Notes: generated by a model not told the origin, from the letters alone. A stretch of DNA of 24,852 bases from UBA7887 sp964408735 (GCA_964408735.1 CAYPAX010000075.1:1-24852), one strand, 5' to 3'. Shown: positions 1 through 8,196, counted from the first letter of the stretch. Program-made: numbers and translations.

Positions 1-67
1 ATTCATCGTCTGGGAGTGAGAATCAGCAAAGCCACTTAATCAACGGGCTGTTAACCTCCGACGCCTG

Positions 68-487
68 ATGGCGGCGACGCTGTGCCTGGCGACTGTCGCG
101 ACGAGCAGCGCCGATGCGGCGGTGGTGCGGATCAAGGATATTGCCGATTTCGAAGGCATCCGCGACAACATGCTGGTGGGCTACGGCCTGGTCGTCGGCC
201 TGAACGGCACCGGCGATACGCTCAACAACTCGCCATTTACCCGGCAAAGCCTGGAATCGATGCTTGAGCGGCTTGGCGTCAACACCCGCAACGGCAACAG
301 CAATACCGACAATTTGGCCGCCGTCATGGTGACCGCGACAATACCGCCCTTCGCGCGCCAGGGCACGCGCATCGACGTCGCGGTCAGCTCTCTCGGCGAT
401 GCCGAGAACCTGCAAGGCGGCACGCTGCTGGTGACGCCGCTGCTGGGCGCCGACGGCGAGGTCTACGCGGTGTCCCAGGGCCAGGTA
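68..487 (+). pseudogene. flgI: 5' fragment of flgI (flagellar P-ring protein), truncated
   Basis: The first ~140 codons read as the N-terminus of FlgI, the periplasmic P-ring subunit of the flagellar basal body: a short hydrophobic leader ending in SADA, then RIKDIADFEGIRDN, LVGYGLVVGLNGTGD, a TPLLGADGEVYAV-type segment and QGQV. Family members are about 365-370 residues. Here FlgI similarity stops near base 487 and the remaining ~230 residues are missing. The frame does not stop but continues into the oxygenase start at 500. The ATG at 68 has no clear ribosome binding site. The in-frame codons just upstream would read VNLRRL, which looks like a signal-peptide n-region whose first codon is GTT, so the original start may be lost. 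An in-frame TGA at 17-19 limits the upstream extent. No other flagellar gene is in the window. It is a pseudogene by loss of the pore-forming part, unless the fused frame is translated. Confidence 0.8.
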
Positions 488-499
488 GAGGGAGGCGAC

Positions 500-1255
500 A
501 TGTCATCGAGCGTTCAGGATCATGTTATCGAGCGTATCGAAGCGGCGCCGATCCAGCGCCTGCCGACGCCGCATTTCTTTATAAACGGCATCTTTCCCGA
601 CGACTTCTACACCGAGCTGCTGGCCAATTTCCCGGAGCAGGACGGCTATGTCTGCCTCGCCGATACGGGCCGCGTGAAGGGCGACGCCTTTCGCGAGCGC
701 TTCGTCTTCATGCTGACGGACGAGGTGATCAATGCTTTGCCTGAGCCGCGGCGCAGCTTCTGGCGCGAGATGCAGGGCTGGTTCCTCGGCGAGCCGCTAT
801 TCCGCGCCCTGGTGGCCAAGTTCGCCGCCGCCGCCGCAACCCGCTTCGCGGACCGCCTGGCCGAGGTCGACCTGACATCGGAAGTGCTGGTGGTGCGTGA
901 CCACAGCAACTATGCCATCGGACCCCACACGGACGCCACCCACCGCTTCCTGTCGCTGCTTTTCTACTGCCCGCCGGACAACTCCATGGAGCATCTGGGC
1001 ACGTCGCTCTATATGCCCACCGACCGCAACTTTGTCTGCCCGGGCGGGCCCCACTATCCCTTCGACAAGTTCATATGCGTCGACACCATGCCCTATCGGC
1101 CCAACAGCCTGTTCGGATTCTTGAAGACCAAGACATCGTTCCACGGTGTCGAGCCCATCGCCGACGAGAACGTGTGCCGCGATGTCATCCTCTACGACAT
1201 TCGCCTCGTCAACAACGATCGCGAGCGCGACACCGCGGAACTGTTGCGGATGTAA
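500..1255 (+). CDS. 2OG-Fe(II) oxygenase family protein
   Basis: Predicted 251-residue non-heme iron, 2-oxoglutarate-dependent oxygenase; substrate unknown. The facial triad is visible: H143 and D145 in GPHTDATHR and the distal H215 in TSFHGVEP. R228 in RDVILYDIR fits the 2-oxoglutarate-binding arginine. The segment LGTSLYMPTD followed by a GGPHYPF stretch is typical of small bacterial oxygenases of this group. I chose the ATG at 500 because GAGGGAGG lies 4-5 bases upstream and the family similarity begins at this point. The frame is also open back through the flgI fragment to 68, so a 395-residue chimera is formally possible. The next gene is convergent, with a palindromic repeat between them. 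Such enzymes often hydroxylate small molecules or amino acid side chains, but nothing here identifies the target. Confidence 0.78.
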   Translation: MSSSVQDHVIERIEAAPIQRLPTPHFFINGIFPDDFYTELLANFPEQDGYVCLADTGRVKGDAFRERFVFMLTDEVINALPEPRRSFWREMQGWFLGEPLFRALVAKFAAAAATRFADRLAEVDLTSEVLVVRDHSNYAIGPHTDATHRFLSLLFYCPPDNSMEHLGTSLYMPTDRNFVCPGGPHYPFDKFICVDTMPYRPNSLFGFLKTKTSFHGVEPIADENVCRDVILYDIRLVNNDRERDTAELLRM

Positions 1256-1305
1256 GTCAACGCACCGGATAACACGATAGCAACACCACCCCACACCTCG
1301 CGCCA

Positions 1306-1386
1306 AAGTTCGGTGACAGTCTCCGAACTTACACGCGTGTAAACGAAAATACTTCAGCGTGAGGTTAGATGACAGTCACCGAACTT
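1306..1386. repeat. REP-like unit A: two 25-bp palindromes
   Basis: This gap lies between convergent genes and holds two imperfect palindromes, at 1306-1330 and 1362-1386. Their shared core is GGTGACAGTC followed by CCGAACTT. The first copy is an almost perfect inverted repeat (AAGTTCGG...CCGAACTT). The second has a diverged left arm. Start-to-start spacing is 56 bp. A perfect 10-bp palindrome, ACACGCGTGT, follows the first copy at 1331-1340. The same two-palindrome architecture with the same spacing recurs at 10743-10823. It resembles repetitive extragenic palindromes; no REP-associated transposase is in the window. It could also act as a transcription barrier between the convergent genes. 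Confidence 0.75.
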
Positions 1387-1424
1387 TAGGGTGCAGAGCC
1401 GAGGCCGATCACCCGCATCGCCGC

Positions 1425-2228
1425 CTAGCGCGCCCGCTCCAGCGCGCGCTTGTCGAAGTCGCGGTCGCCGAGGCCGTTGCCGAACGTGATGTCGCTGAAG
1501 GTGAGATCCGTGCTCTTGCCGGTCTGGTGGTTGATCATCGCCATCGTGTGCGGGCGCCAGAAGCGGCCTTCATACTCGTTGTAATCGGCAAAGGTCAGCG
1601 TCTTCAGCAGCGTATCCTTGCGGTCGTAGAAATCGATCTTCCAGACGCGATATTCCTCCTGGTCGCTCCAGGACTGCTGGCGCGTATAACCGGAGTTCTC
1701 GTCCAGCGGATAGCGCTCGATGAGCCAGCAGGTCAGCTCCTCGGCACCGGGACAGGGCTCGTCGGCAAGCCATTTGTAGGTGTATTTCTCGACCTCCTGG
1801 CTCGACAGATCCTCATAGGCGAACTCCGAGCCGACGAAGGAGCCGGATTTGTTCTCCGAGCTGATGCGCTTGACGCGCTTGAGCGCCGGCAGATAAAGCC
1901 ACTGGTCGTCCGAGCCGACCTTGTGGGAGTGGGTCAGCACCGCCGTGCCCTTGATGTCGGCGGGCTCGTCGAAGATCGAGATCGACTTGTCGCCGTCATC
2001 CTCCACCTCGAGGGTCTTGGTGCGGAAGTGGCGCACGCTTTCCTCGCCGTGGCGATTGCGCAGAACCATGGTGAGGTTCGCCGTGTTATCGCCAAAGCCG
2101 GCCTGATCGGCATCGCCCTCGATGGCGATACGCAGCCCCTTCTCCTCGGGCGTCTCGGCCAGAGCCGTCAGGGGAATGACAGTTGCCGCGGCAACCAGAA
2201 GCGATGCGGTAAGCGTGTTGCGTGTCAT
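1425..2228 (-). CDS. Outer-membrane lipoprotein-sorting (LolA-like) protein
   Basis: 267 residues. A signal peptide covers residues 1-24 (hydrophobic core, cleavage after ALA), so the product is probably periplasmic. The mature part fits the LolA-like 'outer membrane lipoprotein-sorting protein' family: repeated beta-strand segments such as LTMVLRNRHGEESVRHF, ADIKGTAVLTHSHKV, QWLYLPALKRVKRISSENK and SFVGSEFAYEDL, and a C-terminal stretch about residual diester-type beta strands (FWRPHTMAMINHQTGK). The ATG at 2228 overlaps the TGA of the exporter gene (ATGA), so the two are translationally coupled; longer frames upstream lie inside the exporter gene. In this family the protein is usually paired with an MMPL/RND exporter and is thought to receive lipid or lipoprotein cargo on the periplasmic side. 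The cargo is not known. Confidence 0.85.
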   Translation of the reverse strand: MTRNTLTASLLVAAATVIPLTALAETPEEKGLRIAIEGDADQAGFGDNTANLTMVLRNRHGEESVRHFRTKTLEVEDDGDKSISIFDEPADIKGTAVLTHSHKVGSDDQWLYLPALKRVKRISSENKSGSFVGSEFAYEDLSSQEVEKYTYKWLADEPCPGAEELTCWLIERYPLDENSGYTRQQSWSDQEEYRVWKIDFYDRKDTLLKTLTFADYNEYEGRFWRPHTMAMINHQTGKSTDLTFSDITFGNGLGDRDFDKRALERAR

Positions 2229-4546
2229 GATTTGCGTGCATCCAGTTTCATGATCAGGGGTGGCAGGAAAAGGAAGTCGGCGGCCAGCGCCAGGGCGATG
2301 GTGATGGCGCTGAGCAGCCCCATCTCGGCATTTACCTTGAAGCCCGAGAAGGCGAGCACGAGAAAGCCCAGCGTGAGGCAGATCGAGGTCACCGTGAGCG
2401 CCATGCCGACGGTGTTGAAGGCATAGCGCGTGGCATCGATGCCGTTCATGCCGTGCTCGCGCCGCGCGCGCAGATATTTGCTCAGGAAGTGCACCGTGTC
2501 GTCGACCACGATGCCCAGCGTCATGGCCACGACGACGGCGATGGCAAGCCCGACCTGGCCCGAGAAGTAGCCCCACAGACCGAAGGCCATGGCGGCGGGG
2601 AAGAGGTTCGGGATCAGGCTTATGAGGCCCATCTTGAGGCTGCGCAGCGCAATGATTAGCACCGCCGAGATCAACAGCAGGGCGATGATCGAGCCGCCCA
2701 GCATGGAATTGATGTTGCGCTCGGAGATATAGGCGAACATCAGCGACAGCCCGGTGCCCGGTGCCGCACGGTCGGGAATGTTCTCGGCCAGCCAGGCCTG
2801 GGCGCGCTTGTCGAGATCGCGCATCTCCTTCGAGGTGATGTCGACCACGGTCACGGTCACGCGGGTCGCCGACTTGCCGACATTGACCTGGTCGTTGAGG
2901 CTGAGCCCGAAGGGCACGGACATTTCGTAGAGCAAGAGATATTGCGCCGCGAGCTGCGTGTTCTCGGGTATGCGGTAATGAGCCGGATCGTCCCCGTGCA
3001 GATTCTCGTTAAGCCGCTTGATGGTATCGGTCAGCACCCAGACATGGTTGACCTTGGGCTGGGCGCGGAACCACTCGGCAAAGCTCTCGAGGTCGGTGAG
3101 ATATCTGGGATCGGCGACGCCACCCTCGCGCCCGGCCGGCACGGAATATTCCAGCACGTTTAGGCCGGTGAGATTGTCCTGGGTGAAATCCGAATCGGTG
3201 CGGATCGGATAGCGCTCGTCGAAATACTTGATGAAGTCGTCGTCGAGGTTGATCTGCGTCGTGCCGATGCCCATGGCCACGATGGCCGCGCCCGAGGCCC
3301 ACAACAGCCAGCTACGCTGGCCGATCACGAAATCGGCGAAGCGCGCCATGGCACGGCTGCCGAGCGTCTCGCCCTTGCCCTTGGGCGCCGGCAGCACCGC
3401 CATCACCGCCGGCAACAGCGTCACCGACAGGATGAAGGCCACCATCACGCCCGTCGCCACCAGATTGCCGAGCAGGCGGAAGGGCGGCGCGTCGGAGAAG
3501 TTCATGCTCATGAAGCCGATTGCCGTGGTCACCGAGGTGATGAATACCGGCGCCATGTTGACGCGCATGGATTCGACGATCGCGGCATGCTTGTCGAGCC
3601 CACTTTGCAGGCCCTGCTTGGCCGTCACCATGATATGCACGCCGTGAGCCACGGCGAGGGTGAGGATGATGATCGGCGAGCCCATGGTGCCGGCATTCAT
3701 CACCACGCCGGCCCAGCCCGCCAGGCCAAGCGTCATGAACACGGTGAAGATGACCGAGAACAGGGTCAGCACGGTCCACAGCACGGAGCGCACGGCGATG
3801 CCGATCACCGCCAGCACCAGCAGGATCATGATCGGGAACAGCGTCTGGACATCCGCCTCGGGCACTTCCGAAAACGCCATGTTGATCATCACGCCGCCCG
3901 TCATGTAGAGGTCGATGTCCGGATAGCGCTCGCGGAACTCGGCCGCCCGCTCGCGCGCGAAACGGGCGATCGAGGGCACTTCGTCGAGGGAGTCGCCGGG
4001 CGTTATCACCAGCACGGCGACCGCCGTGACGTCGCCCTCGGGCGAGACGATGCGATTGACCAGCGTCGGCCGGTCGAGAACGATGCGCCGCGCCCGCTCC
4101 ACCATGTCCTCGCCGGCGTCGGCCGCGACCTCGCTTCCCGGCCACATGTCCTCGACGATCAGATCGTCGCCCTCGGCATGGCTGTACTGGAAGTTGGTGA
4201 TGGAATCGACGCGGCTCGAATAGGGCGTCTTCCAGCTTTCCTCGGTCAGCCAGCGGATGGCGTCGAGCACCTCCGCGGTGAACACGTCGCCGCCCTTCGG
4301 CGCAACGACGTAAAGCAGGTTGTCGTTCTTGGAATAGGTGTTCTCGAACTGGTCGAGGGCCTGCATTTGCGGGTTGTCCTTGCTGAAGAACACCCGGCTG
4401 TCGGGATTGCTGGTCAGCCTGCCCATGCCCATCGCCGCCACGACGACGGCAATAATGCTGGCGGCCAGGACCAGCCAGCGATAGCGAACCAGCGCCGAAC
4501 CATATGCGTAATCGATCGGCGCGCTCGCCGTGCCGTCTCCCCTCAT
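2225..4546 (-). CDS. RND/MMPL (HAE3-type) exporter
   Basis: 773-residue inner-membrane transporter of the MMPL/HAE3 branch of the RND superfamily. It shows the duplicated layout: a first membrane helix (about residues 24-42), a periplasmic domain containing SRVFFSKDNPQMQALDQFE, a block of five or so helices (about 235-400, including GTMGSPIIILTLAVAHGVHIMV), a second single helix, a second periplasmic domain, and a C-terminal helix block with the typical GIVVDDTVHFLSKYLRARRE motif. The length suits the family. Members move hydrophobic molecules such as lipids, hopanoids or siderophores, driven by the proton gradient. It is coupled by ATGA overlaps to a TetR gene upstream and a LolA-like protein downstream. 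The set looks like a regulated export system for a hydrophobic substrate or envelope lipid; the substrate cannot be read from the sequence. Confidence 0.88.
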   Translation of the reverse strand: MRGDGTASAPIDYAYGSALVRYRWLVLAASIIAVVVAAMGMGRLTSNPDSRVFFSKDNPQMQALDQFENTYSKNDNLLYVVAPKGGDVFTAEVLDAIRWLTEESWKTPYSSRVDSITNFQYSHAEGDDLIVEDMWPGSEVAADAGEDMVERARRIVLDRPTLVNRIVSPEGDVTAVAVLVITPGDSLDEVPSIARFARERAAEFRERYPDIDLYMTGGVMINMAFSEVPEADVQTLFPIMILLVLAVIGIAVRSVLWTVLTLFSVIFTVFMTLGLAGWAGVVMNAGTMGSPIIILTLAVAHGVHIMVTAKQGLQSGLDKHAAIVESMRVNMAPVFITSVTTAIGFMSMNFSDAPPFRLLGNLVATGVMVAFILSVTLLPAVMAVLPAPKGKGETLGSRAMARFADFVIGQRSWLLWASGAAIVAMGIGTTQINLDDDFIKYFDERYPIRTDSDFTQDNLTGLNVLEYSVPAGREGGVADPRYLTDLESFAEWFRAQPKVNHVWVLTDTIKRLNENLHGDDPAHYRIPENTQLAAQYLLLYEMSVPFGLSLNDQVNVGKSATRVTVTVVDITSKEMRDLDKRAQAWLAENIPDRAAPGTGLSLMFAYISERNINSMLGGSIIALLLISAVLIIALRSLKMGLISLIPNLFPAAMAFGLWGYFSGQVGLAIAVVVAMTLGIVVDDTVHFLSKYLRARREHGMNGIDATRYAFNTVGMALTVTSICLTLGFLVLAFSGFKVNAEMGLLSAITIALALAADFLFLPPLIMKLDARKS

Positions 4547-5166
4547 CGTGCCACCATTCCTTCAATCATCAGGGCCAACACGCCATCGGCCTCGGCCAAC
4601 AGCTCTGCCAAGGGCGCGACGCGGACCGAGCCCTGGTGAAAGAACACCTGCGTCGCCACGAGGACGGCAGCCGCGGTGGTCTCGACGTTGAGCGGACGAA
4701 ACTCGCCGCGGCTCACGCCCTCGTTGATCACTTGCGCCAGCAATGCGCGTTCGCGGGAGCGATGGGCCTCTATCAGGGCCTCGCGTTCCTCGCAGACATG
4801 GTCGATCAGCTCTTCCAGGTGCGGGTCGCTCTCGATCAGGCCATGCAGGGATTCGATTTTGAGCCTGATCACGCGATGCATGCGCTCGGCGGCGCCGAGC
4901 TCGCCGTCATCAACGATCGCCGCCATGTCGTGCCGCATATTCGCCAGCCACTGCTCGGCGCTGGCCGCGGCGATATCGCCCTTGCTGTCGAAATAGCGAT
5001 AGATATTGGCGGCCGACATGCCGCAATCCGCGCCGATCTCGGCCAGCGTCGTCTTGGCGAAGCCATAGCGTTTGAAGCGTGCCTCGGCGGCCGCCTGAAT
5101 GCGGGCACGCACCTGCGCCGGTGCCGCTTCGGCCGATCCCTCGCGCTTTTCGATCGAATCGTTCAT
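4543..5166 (-). CDS. TetR/AcrR family transcriptional regulator
   Basis: 207 residues from the ATG at 5166. An N-terminal helix-turn-helix lies at about residues 25-62, with the characteristic run YGFAKTTLAEIGADCGM followed by SAANIYRYFDSKGDI. The rest is an all-helical ligand-binding and dimerisation domain. The frame extends to a GTG at 5205, but that start would lie inside the palindrome of the control region and adds a poorly conserved leader, so 5166 is preferred; neither start has a good Shine-Dalgarno. The 3' end overlaps the exporter start (ATGA), placing it first in the TetR-exporter-LolA-like operon. The likely role is repression of its own operon, with relief by a hydrophobic ligand. 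It may also act on the divergent GAF-Mla operon, because the control region is shared. Confidence 0.88.
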   Translation of the reverse strand: MNDSIEKREGSAEAAPAQVRARIQAAAEARFKRYGFAKTTLAEIGADCGMSAANIYRYFDSKGDIAAASAEQWLANMRHDMAAIVDDGELGAAERMHRVIRLKIESLHGLIESDPHLEELIDHVCEEREALIEAHRSRERALLAQVINEGVSRGEFRPLNVETTAAAVLVATQVFFHQGSVRVAPLAELLAEADGVLALMIEGMVAR

Positions 5167-5191
5167 CGGCACATAAGTAAATGATGAACAG

Positions 5192-5213
5192 TGAATACTC
5201 AACACAATATTCA
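5192..5213. promoter_or_regulatory. Palindrome in divergent control region, candidate TetR operator
   Basis: TGAATA at 5192-5197 and TATTCA at 5208-5213 form a perfect 6-bp inverted repeat, 7 of 8 if extended by two bases, centred between 5202 and 5203. The site lies between the divergent TetR (start 5166) and GAF-phosphatase (start 5260) genes, in an AT-rich patch unlike its surroundings. Size and symmetry suit a TetR-family dimer. Assigning it to this TetR protein is inference. Confidence 0.4.
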
Positions 5214-5247
5214 GCGATCACACTCTCGGCACGACGAGTGAAGCCGC

Positions 5248-5253
5248 TATGAT
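5248..5253 (+). promoter_or_regulatory. Possible -10 box for a leaderless transcript
   Basis: TATGAT stands exactly six bases before the ATG at 5260, and no Shine-Dalgarno is present before that start. If it is a -10 element, transcription would begin at or next to the start codon. No convincing -35 is visible, so this is weak. Confidence 0.25.
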
Positions 5254-5259
5254 GGCGCC

Positions 5260-6960
5260 ATGGAACAGCAAGCGCCTGAAACTGCCGTCGTCGAGGTTCG
5301 CCAGGAATTCAGCAATTACCTCGAGCTTCTCGCCGTCGTCGGCCAGGATTTTGCCACTTCGCTCGACATCGACGAGACCATCCGGCTGACCCTGGAGCGC
5401 ATCGTCAACTACCTCGATGCCGAGGCCGCCTCGCTGTTCATGCTCGAGAACAACGACACCGAGATCGTCTGCCGGGTCAGTGTCGGCCCCTGCAACATTG
5501 CCGGGCTGCGCCTGAAATACGGCCAGGGAATCGTCGGCCAATCGATTTCGCAGCAAGCCAGCCTGATGGTGCGGGACGTCTCCAAGGACGCCAACTTCCT
5601 GCGTTCCGTCGACGAAAAGACCGGATTCACCACCCGCTCCATCCTCTGCGCGCCGATGAGCCTGAACGATGTGCATCTCGGCGCCGTCGAGGTCATCAAC
5701 AAGCGCAACGCCGAAGGGCTGTTCGCCGAGCGCGACCGCGATGCCTTGCGCGTTCTCGCCGCCTCGGCGGCCCTGGCGATCCGCAACGCCACCCTGACGA
5801 AAACGCTGATCGCCCAACAGCGCTTGCAGCGCGAGCTGGAATTGGTGGCCGAGCTTCAGCTTTCCCTGCTGCCCGACCGCAGAGAGGCCGACTTTCCCGT
5901 GCATGGCGTGAACGTTCCGGCACGCACCGTCTCAGGCGATTTTTTCGATTTCTTCCCCTTGCCCGACGGCCGCATCTGCTTCGACCTTGGCGATGTCGCC
6001 GGCAAGGGCATTCAGGCGGCGCTTCTGATGGCCAAGGCCTCGAGCCTGGTGCGCTGCCTCGGCAAGAGCGTGCACCTCCCCGGCGAGCTGCTGGGCATGG
6101 TCAACCGGGAGATCTGCGAGACCGCAAGCCGCGGCATGTTCGTCACCCTGGTAGTCGGCATTTACGACCCGGCCAGCGGCCACGTGATACTCGCCAATGC
6201 CGGCCATGAGCCTCCCCTGCTGCTGGCGGCGGACGGCAGCGTGCGGGACTTTCCGGCCGCCGCGCCACCGGTGGGCGTCTCGACCGACCTCTTTGCCGAC
6301 AATCGTTTCCCCGAGGTCTCGTTCGATCTCGACGGCGGCAGCCTCTACATCTTCACCGATGGCGTGACCGAGGGCACGATCGACGACGGCGAACCCCTCG
6401 GTGGCGACGGCATTCGCGAGCTGCTGCGGGAGGTCTCGCCCATGCCGGCCGTCGAGCGCGTGGACGAGATCGCGGCGCGCTTCACGCGCTCCGACAAGCC
6501 ACTGCACGACGACCTCACCATACTGGTGGTGCAGGATGCCCGGCCTGATGCTCATTTGCTCGAGCTCAGACTGCCGGCAACGGCCGAAACCCTTAGGGAA
6601 ATTCGCGACGAGGTCCGGACGGTAAGCGCGCAGGCAGGGTGCGGCGAAGAGTGCACGGAGGAAATCGTGCTTGCCGTCAACGAAGCCTGCATGAATATCA
6701 TTCAACACGCCTATGGAGAGGAGGGCAAAGGCGAGATCATAGTCGAAATCCGCGTAAACGACGGCGGGCTCGAAGTGCGGCTGACGGATTTCGCGGCGCC
6801 GGTGGACCCGGAAACCGTGAAACCGCGGCCTTTGGAGGAGTTGCGGCCGGGAGGGCTCGGCACGCGATTCATGAGCGAATGCATGGATGAAGTGCGCTTT
6901 GTGCTGCCGCCGCCGGCCGGCGCCGGCAATCAGTTGTGGATGCGTAAGCGTATCGCTTGA
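5260..6960 (+). CDS. GAF - SpoIIE phosphatase - HATPase (RsbW-like) regulator
   Basis: 566 residues with three domains. A GAF sensor lies at about 30-178, a short coiled linker at 180-205, a SpoIIE/RsbU-type PPM phosphatase at about 206-426 and an RsbW-type HATPase_c_2 at about 435-566. Phosphatase metal-binding motifs are present: VSGDFFD (224-230), DVAGKG (245-250), FTDGVTE (365-371) and DDLTILVV (417-424). The kinase-fold part has the N-box NEACMNIIQHAYG (474-486) and GGLG (531-534). Its G1 box reads DFAAP (510-514), where relatives usually have glycine at the third place. Such proteins control the phosphorylation of a STAS partner. The next gene, 56 bp downstream, encodes exactly such a protein and an Mla-type transporter follows. 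No transmembrane helix is seen, so it is cytoplasmic. What the GAF domain senses is unknown. Confidence 0.9.
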   Translation: MEQQAPETAVVEVRQEFSNYLELLAVVGQDFATSLDIDETIRLTLERIVNYLDAEAASLFMLENNDTEIVCRVSVGPCNIAGLRLKYGQGIVGQSISQQASLMVRDVSKDANFLRSVDEKTGFTTRSILCAPMSLNDVHLGAVEVINKRNAEGLFAERDRDALRVLAASAALAIRNATLTKTLIAQQRLQRELELVAELQLSLLPDRREADFPVHGVNVPARTVSGDFFDFFPLPDGRICFDLGDVAGKGIQAALLMAKASSLVRCLGKSVHLPGELLGMVNREICETASRGMFVTLVVGIYDPASGHVILANAGHEPPLLLAADGSVRDFPAAAPPVGVSTDLFADNRFPEVSFDLDGGSLYIFTDGVTEGTIDDGEPLGGDGIRELLREVSPMPAVERVDEIAARFTRSDKPLHDDLTILVVQDARPDAHLLELRLPATAETLREIRDEVRTVSAQAGCGEECTEEIVLAVNEACMNIIQHAYGEEGKGEIIVEIRVNDGGLEVRLTDFAAPVDPETVKPRPLEELRPGGLGTRFMSECMDEVRFVLPPPAGAGNQLWMRKRIA

Positions 6961-7016
6961 TACCCGCCGCCGCTTTTCGGCTAGAATGGCTGCGGCACGA
7001 CCGGGAGGGGTCGCCG

Positions 7017-7349
7017 ATGAAACATGAGGTCGCAAAGGAGCAGGGTCTGGCTGTCGTCGCTTTCAGCGGCGATATCGACTTCGGCTCGTCGCCGGAGGCC
7101 CGGCGCGTGCTGCTCGATGCCCTGGAAAACGAAGGCGGCCTGTTGGTGAACCTTGCGGCCGTCGCCTATATCGACAGCTCAGGCGTCGCCAGCCTTATCG
7201 AGGCCTTCCAAAGTGCCAAGGGCAGCGGCAGCCGCTTCGCCTTGGTCGCGGTAAGCGACGCCGCCATGCGCGTCTTGCGCCTCGCCCACCTGGAACGGGT
7301 CTTCCCCATATTCGATTCGGTGGCCGACGCCGTCGCCGACGCCGGCTGA
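7017..7349 (+). CDS. STAS-domain protein (anti-sigma antagonist / MlaB-like)
   Basis: 110-residue single STAS domain. The conserved helix start YIDSSGVASLIEAF (51-64) contains the serines normally phosphorylated in anti-sigma-factor antagonists (Ser54/Ser55). I chose the ATG at 7017 because GGGAGGGG lies just upstream; a longer frame from a TTG at 6957 adds unrelated residues. It follows the GAF-phosphatase-HATPase gene and precedes the MlaE permease by 10 bp. Two roles are compatible: substrate of the upstream kinase/phosphatase, and MlaB-like subunit that binds the MlaF ATPase. The gene order suggests both may hold at once. No sigma factor is encoded nearby. Confidence 0.88.
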   Translation: MKHEVAKEQGLAVVAFSGDIDFGSSPEARRVLLDALENEGGLLVNLAAVAYIDSSGVASLIEAFQSAKGSGSRFALVAVSDAAMRVLRLAHLERVFPIFDSVADAVADAG

Positions 7350-7359
7350 TCCTTCAGCC

Positions 7360-8196
7360 ATGGCGGAGCAGACCGCGCCCGGTCCGCAACGGAGCCTGAC
7401 CGAGGCCATCGGCCGCCAGGCGATCGCCGGCCTGGCCAGTGTCACGCGTGGTATCGAGGCCATCGGCACCGGCATGGTGCTCCTGGTGCAAAGTTTCGCC
7501 CTGTTGTTCTTCGGCCGCCTGCGCCACCAACCCGTGCGCCTGCCTTCGGTGGTCGCGCAGATGATGGAAATCGGCATTCGCGCCGTCCCCATCGCCTCCG
7601 TGCTCGCCTTCATGATCGGCATGACACTGGCCATGCAGGGCATCGACCTGCTCAAGACATTCGGCGCCGAAAGCCAGGTGGTGCTGGCCGCCGCCCTGTC
7701 CGTCACGCGGGAGTTCGCTCCCCTTATCATGGGCGTACTGGTGGCCGGCCGCTCGGGCTCGGCACTGGCGGCGCGCATCGGCACCATGGTCATTAGCCAG
7801 GAAATCGATGCCTTGCGGGTCATGGGTATCAGCCCGGTGCGCTATCTCGTGGTGCCGGCCTTGCTGTCGATGCTGATCATGCTGCCGCTGCTGACCTTCC
7901 TTGCCGATATCCTCGGCCTGCTCGGCGCCGCGCTATACACCAATCTCGAGCTCGGCATGTCGCTGCGCGCCTTCGCCGATGCGGCGCTCGAAGAGCTTAC
8001 CGTAGACCACGTCATGCACGGCATATCAAAAAGCATCATCTTCGGCGGCATCATCGCCCTGGTATCGGTGGTCAACGGCTTTGCCGTATCGGGCGGCGCC
8101 GAGCAGGTTGGCCGCGCCACCACCAAGACCGTCGTGCAATCCATCGCCGGCATCATCATCACCGATATGCTGATCATTTTCATTTTGACCCGCTGA
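7360..8196 (+). CDS. mlaE: MlaE-type ABC transporter permease
   Basis: 278 residues, matching the MlaE/YrbE permease family in length. After a hydrophilic start come an amphipathic segment and about five membrane segments. Family signatures are present: QMMEIGIRAVPIASVLAF, GAESQVVLAAALSVTREFAP, the EIDALRVMGISPVRYLVVP loop that contacts the ATPase, and a C-terminal VNGFAVSGGAEQVGRATTKT stretch. MlaE sits in the inner membrane and, with MlaF and MlaD, moves phospholipids between the membranes. Its last base is the first base of the ATPase start codon (TGATG), indicating coupling. The reading of this gene as a lipid rather than toluene or steroid permease rests on family knowledge. Confidence 0.92.
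   Translation: MAEQTAPGPQRSLTEAIGRQAIAGLASVTRGIEAIGTGMVLLVQSFALLFFGRLRHQPVRLPSVVAQMMEIGIRAVPIASVLAFMIGMTLAMQGIDLLKTFGAESQVVLAAALSVTREFAPLIMGVLVAGRSGSALAARIGTMVISQEIDALRVMGISPVRYLVVPALLSMLIMLPLLTFLADILGLLGAALYTNLELGMSLRAFADAALEELTVDHVMHGISKSIIFGGIIALVSVVNGFAVSGGAEQVGRATTKTVVQSIAGIIITDMLIIFILTR

Noticed and set aside
1359..2426. Long plus-strand open frame of 355 codons opposite the LolA-like gene
   Set aside because: It is antisense to a well-supported gene with signal peptide and family motifs, has a low-complexity Arg/Val/Leu-rich translation and no recognisable domain. High GC produces such shadows.
3312..4565. Second minus-strand frame of 417 codons overlapping the exporter gene
   Set aside because: It is the +1 frame of the exporter itself, with an Arg/Gly-rich translation and no membrane segments.
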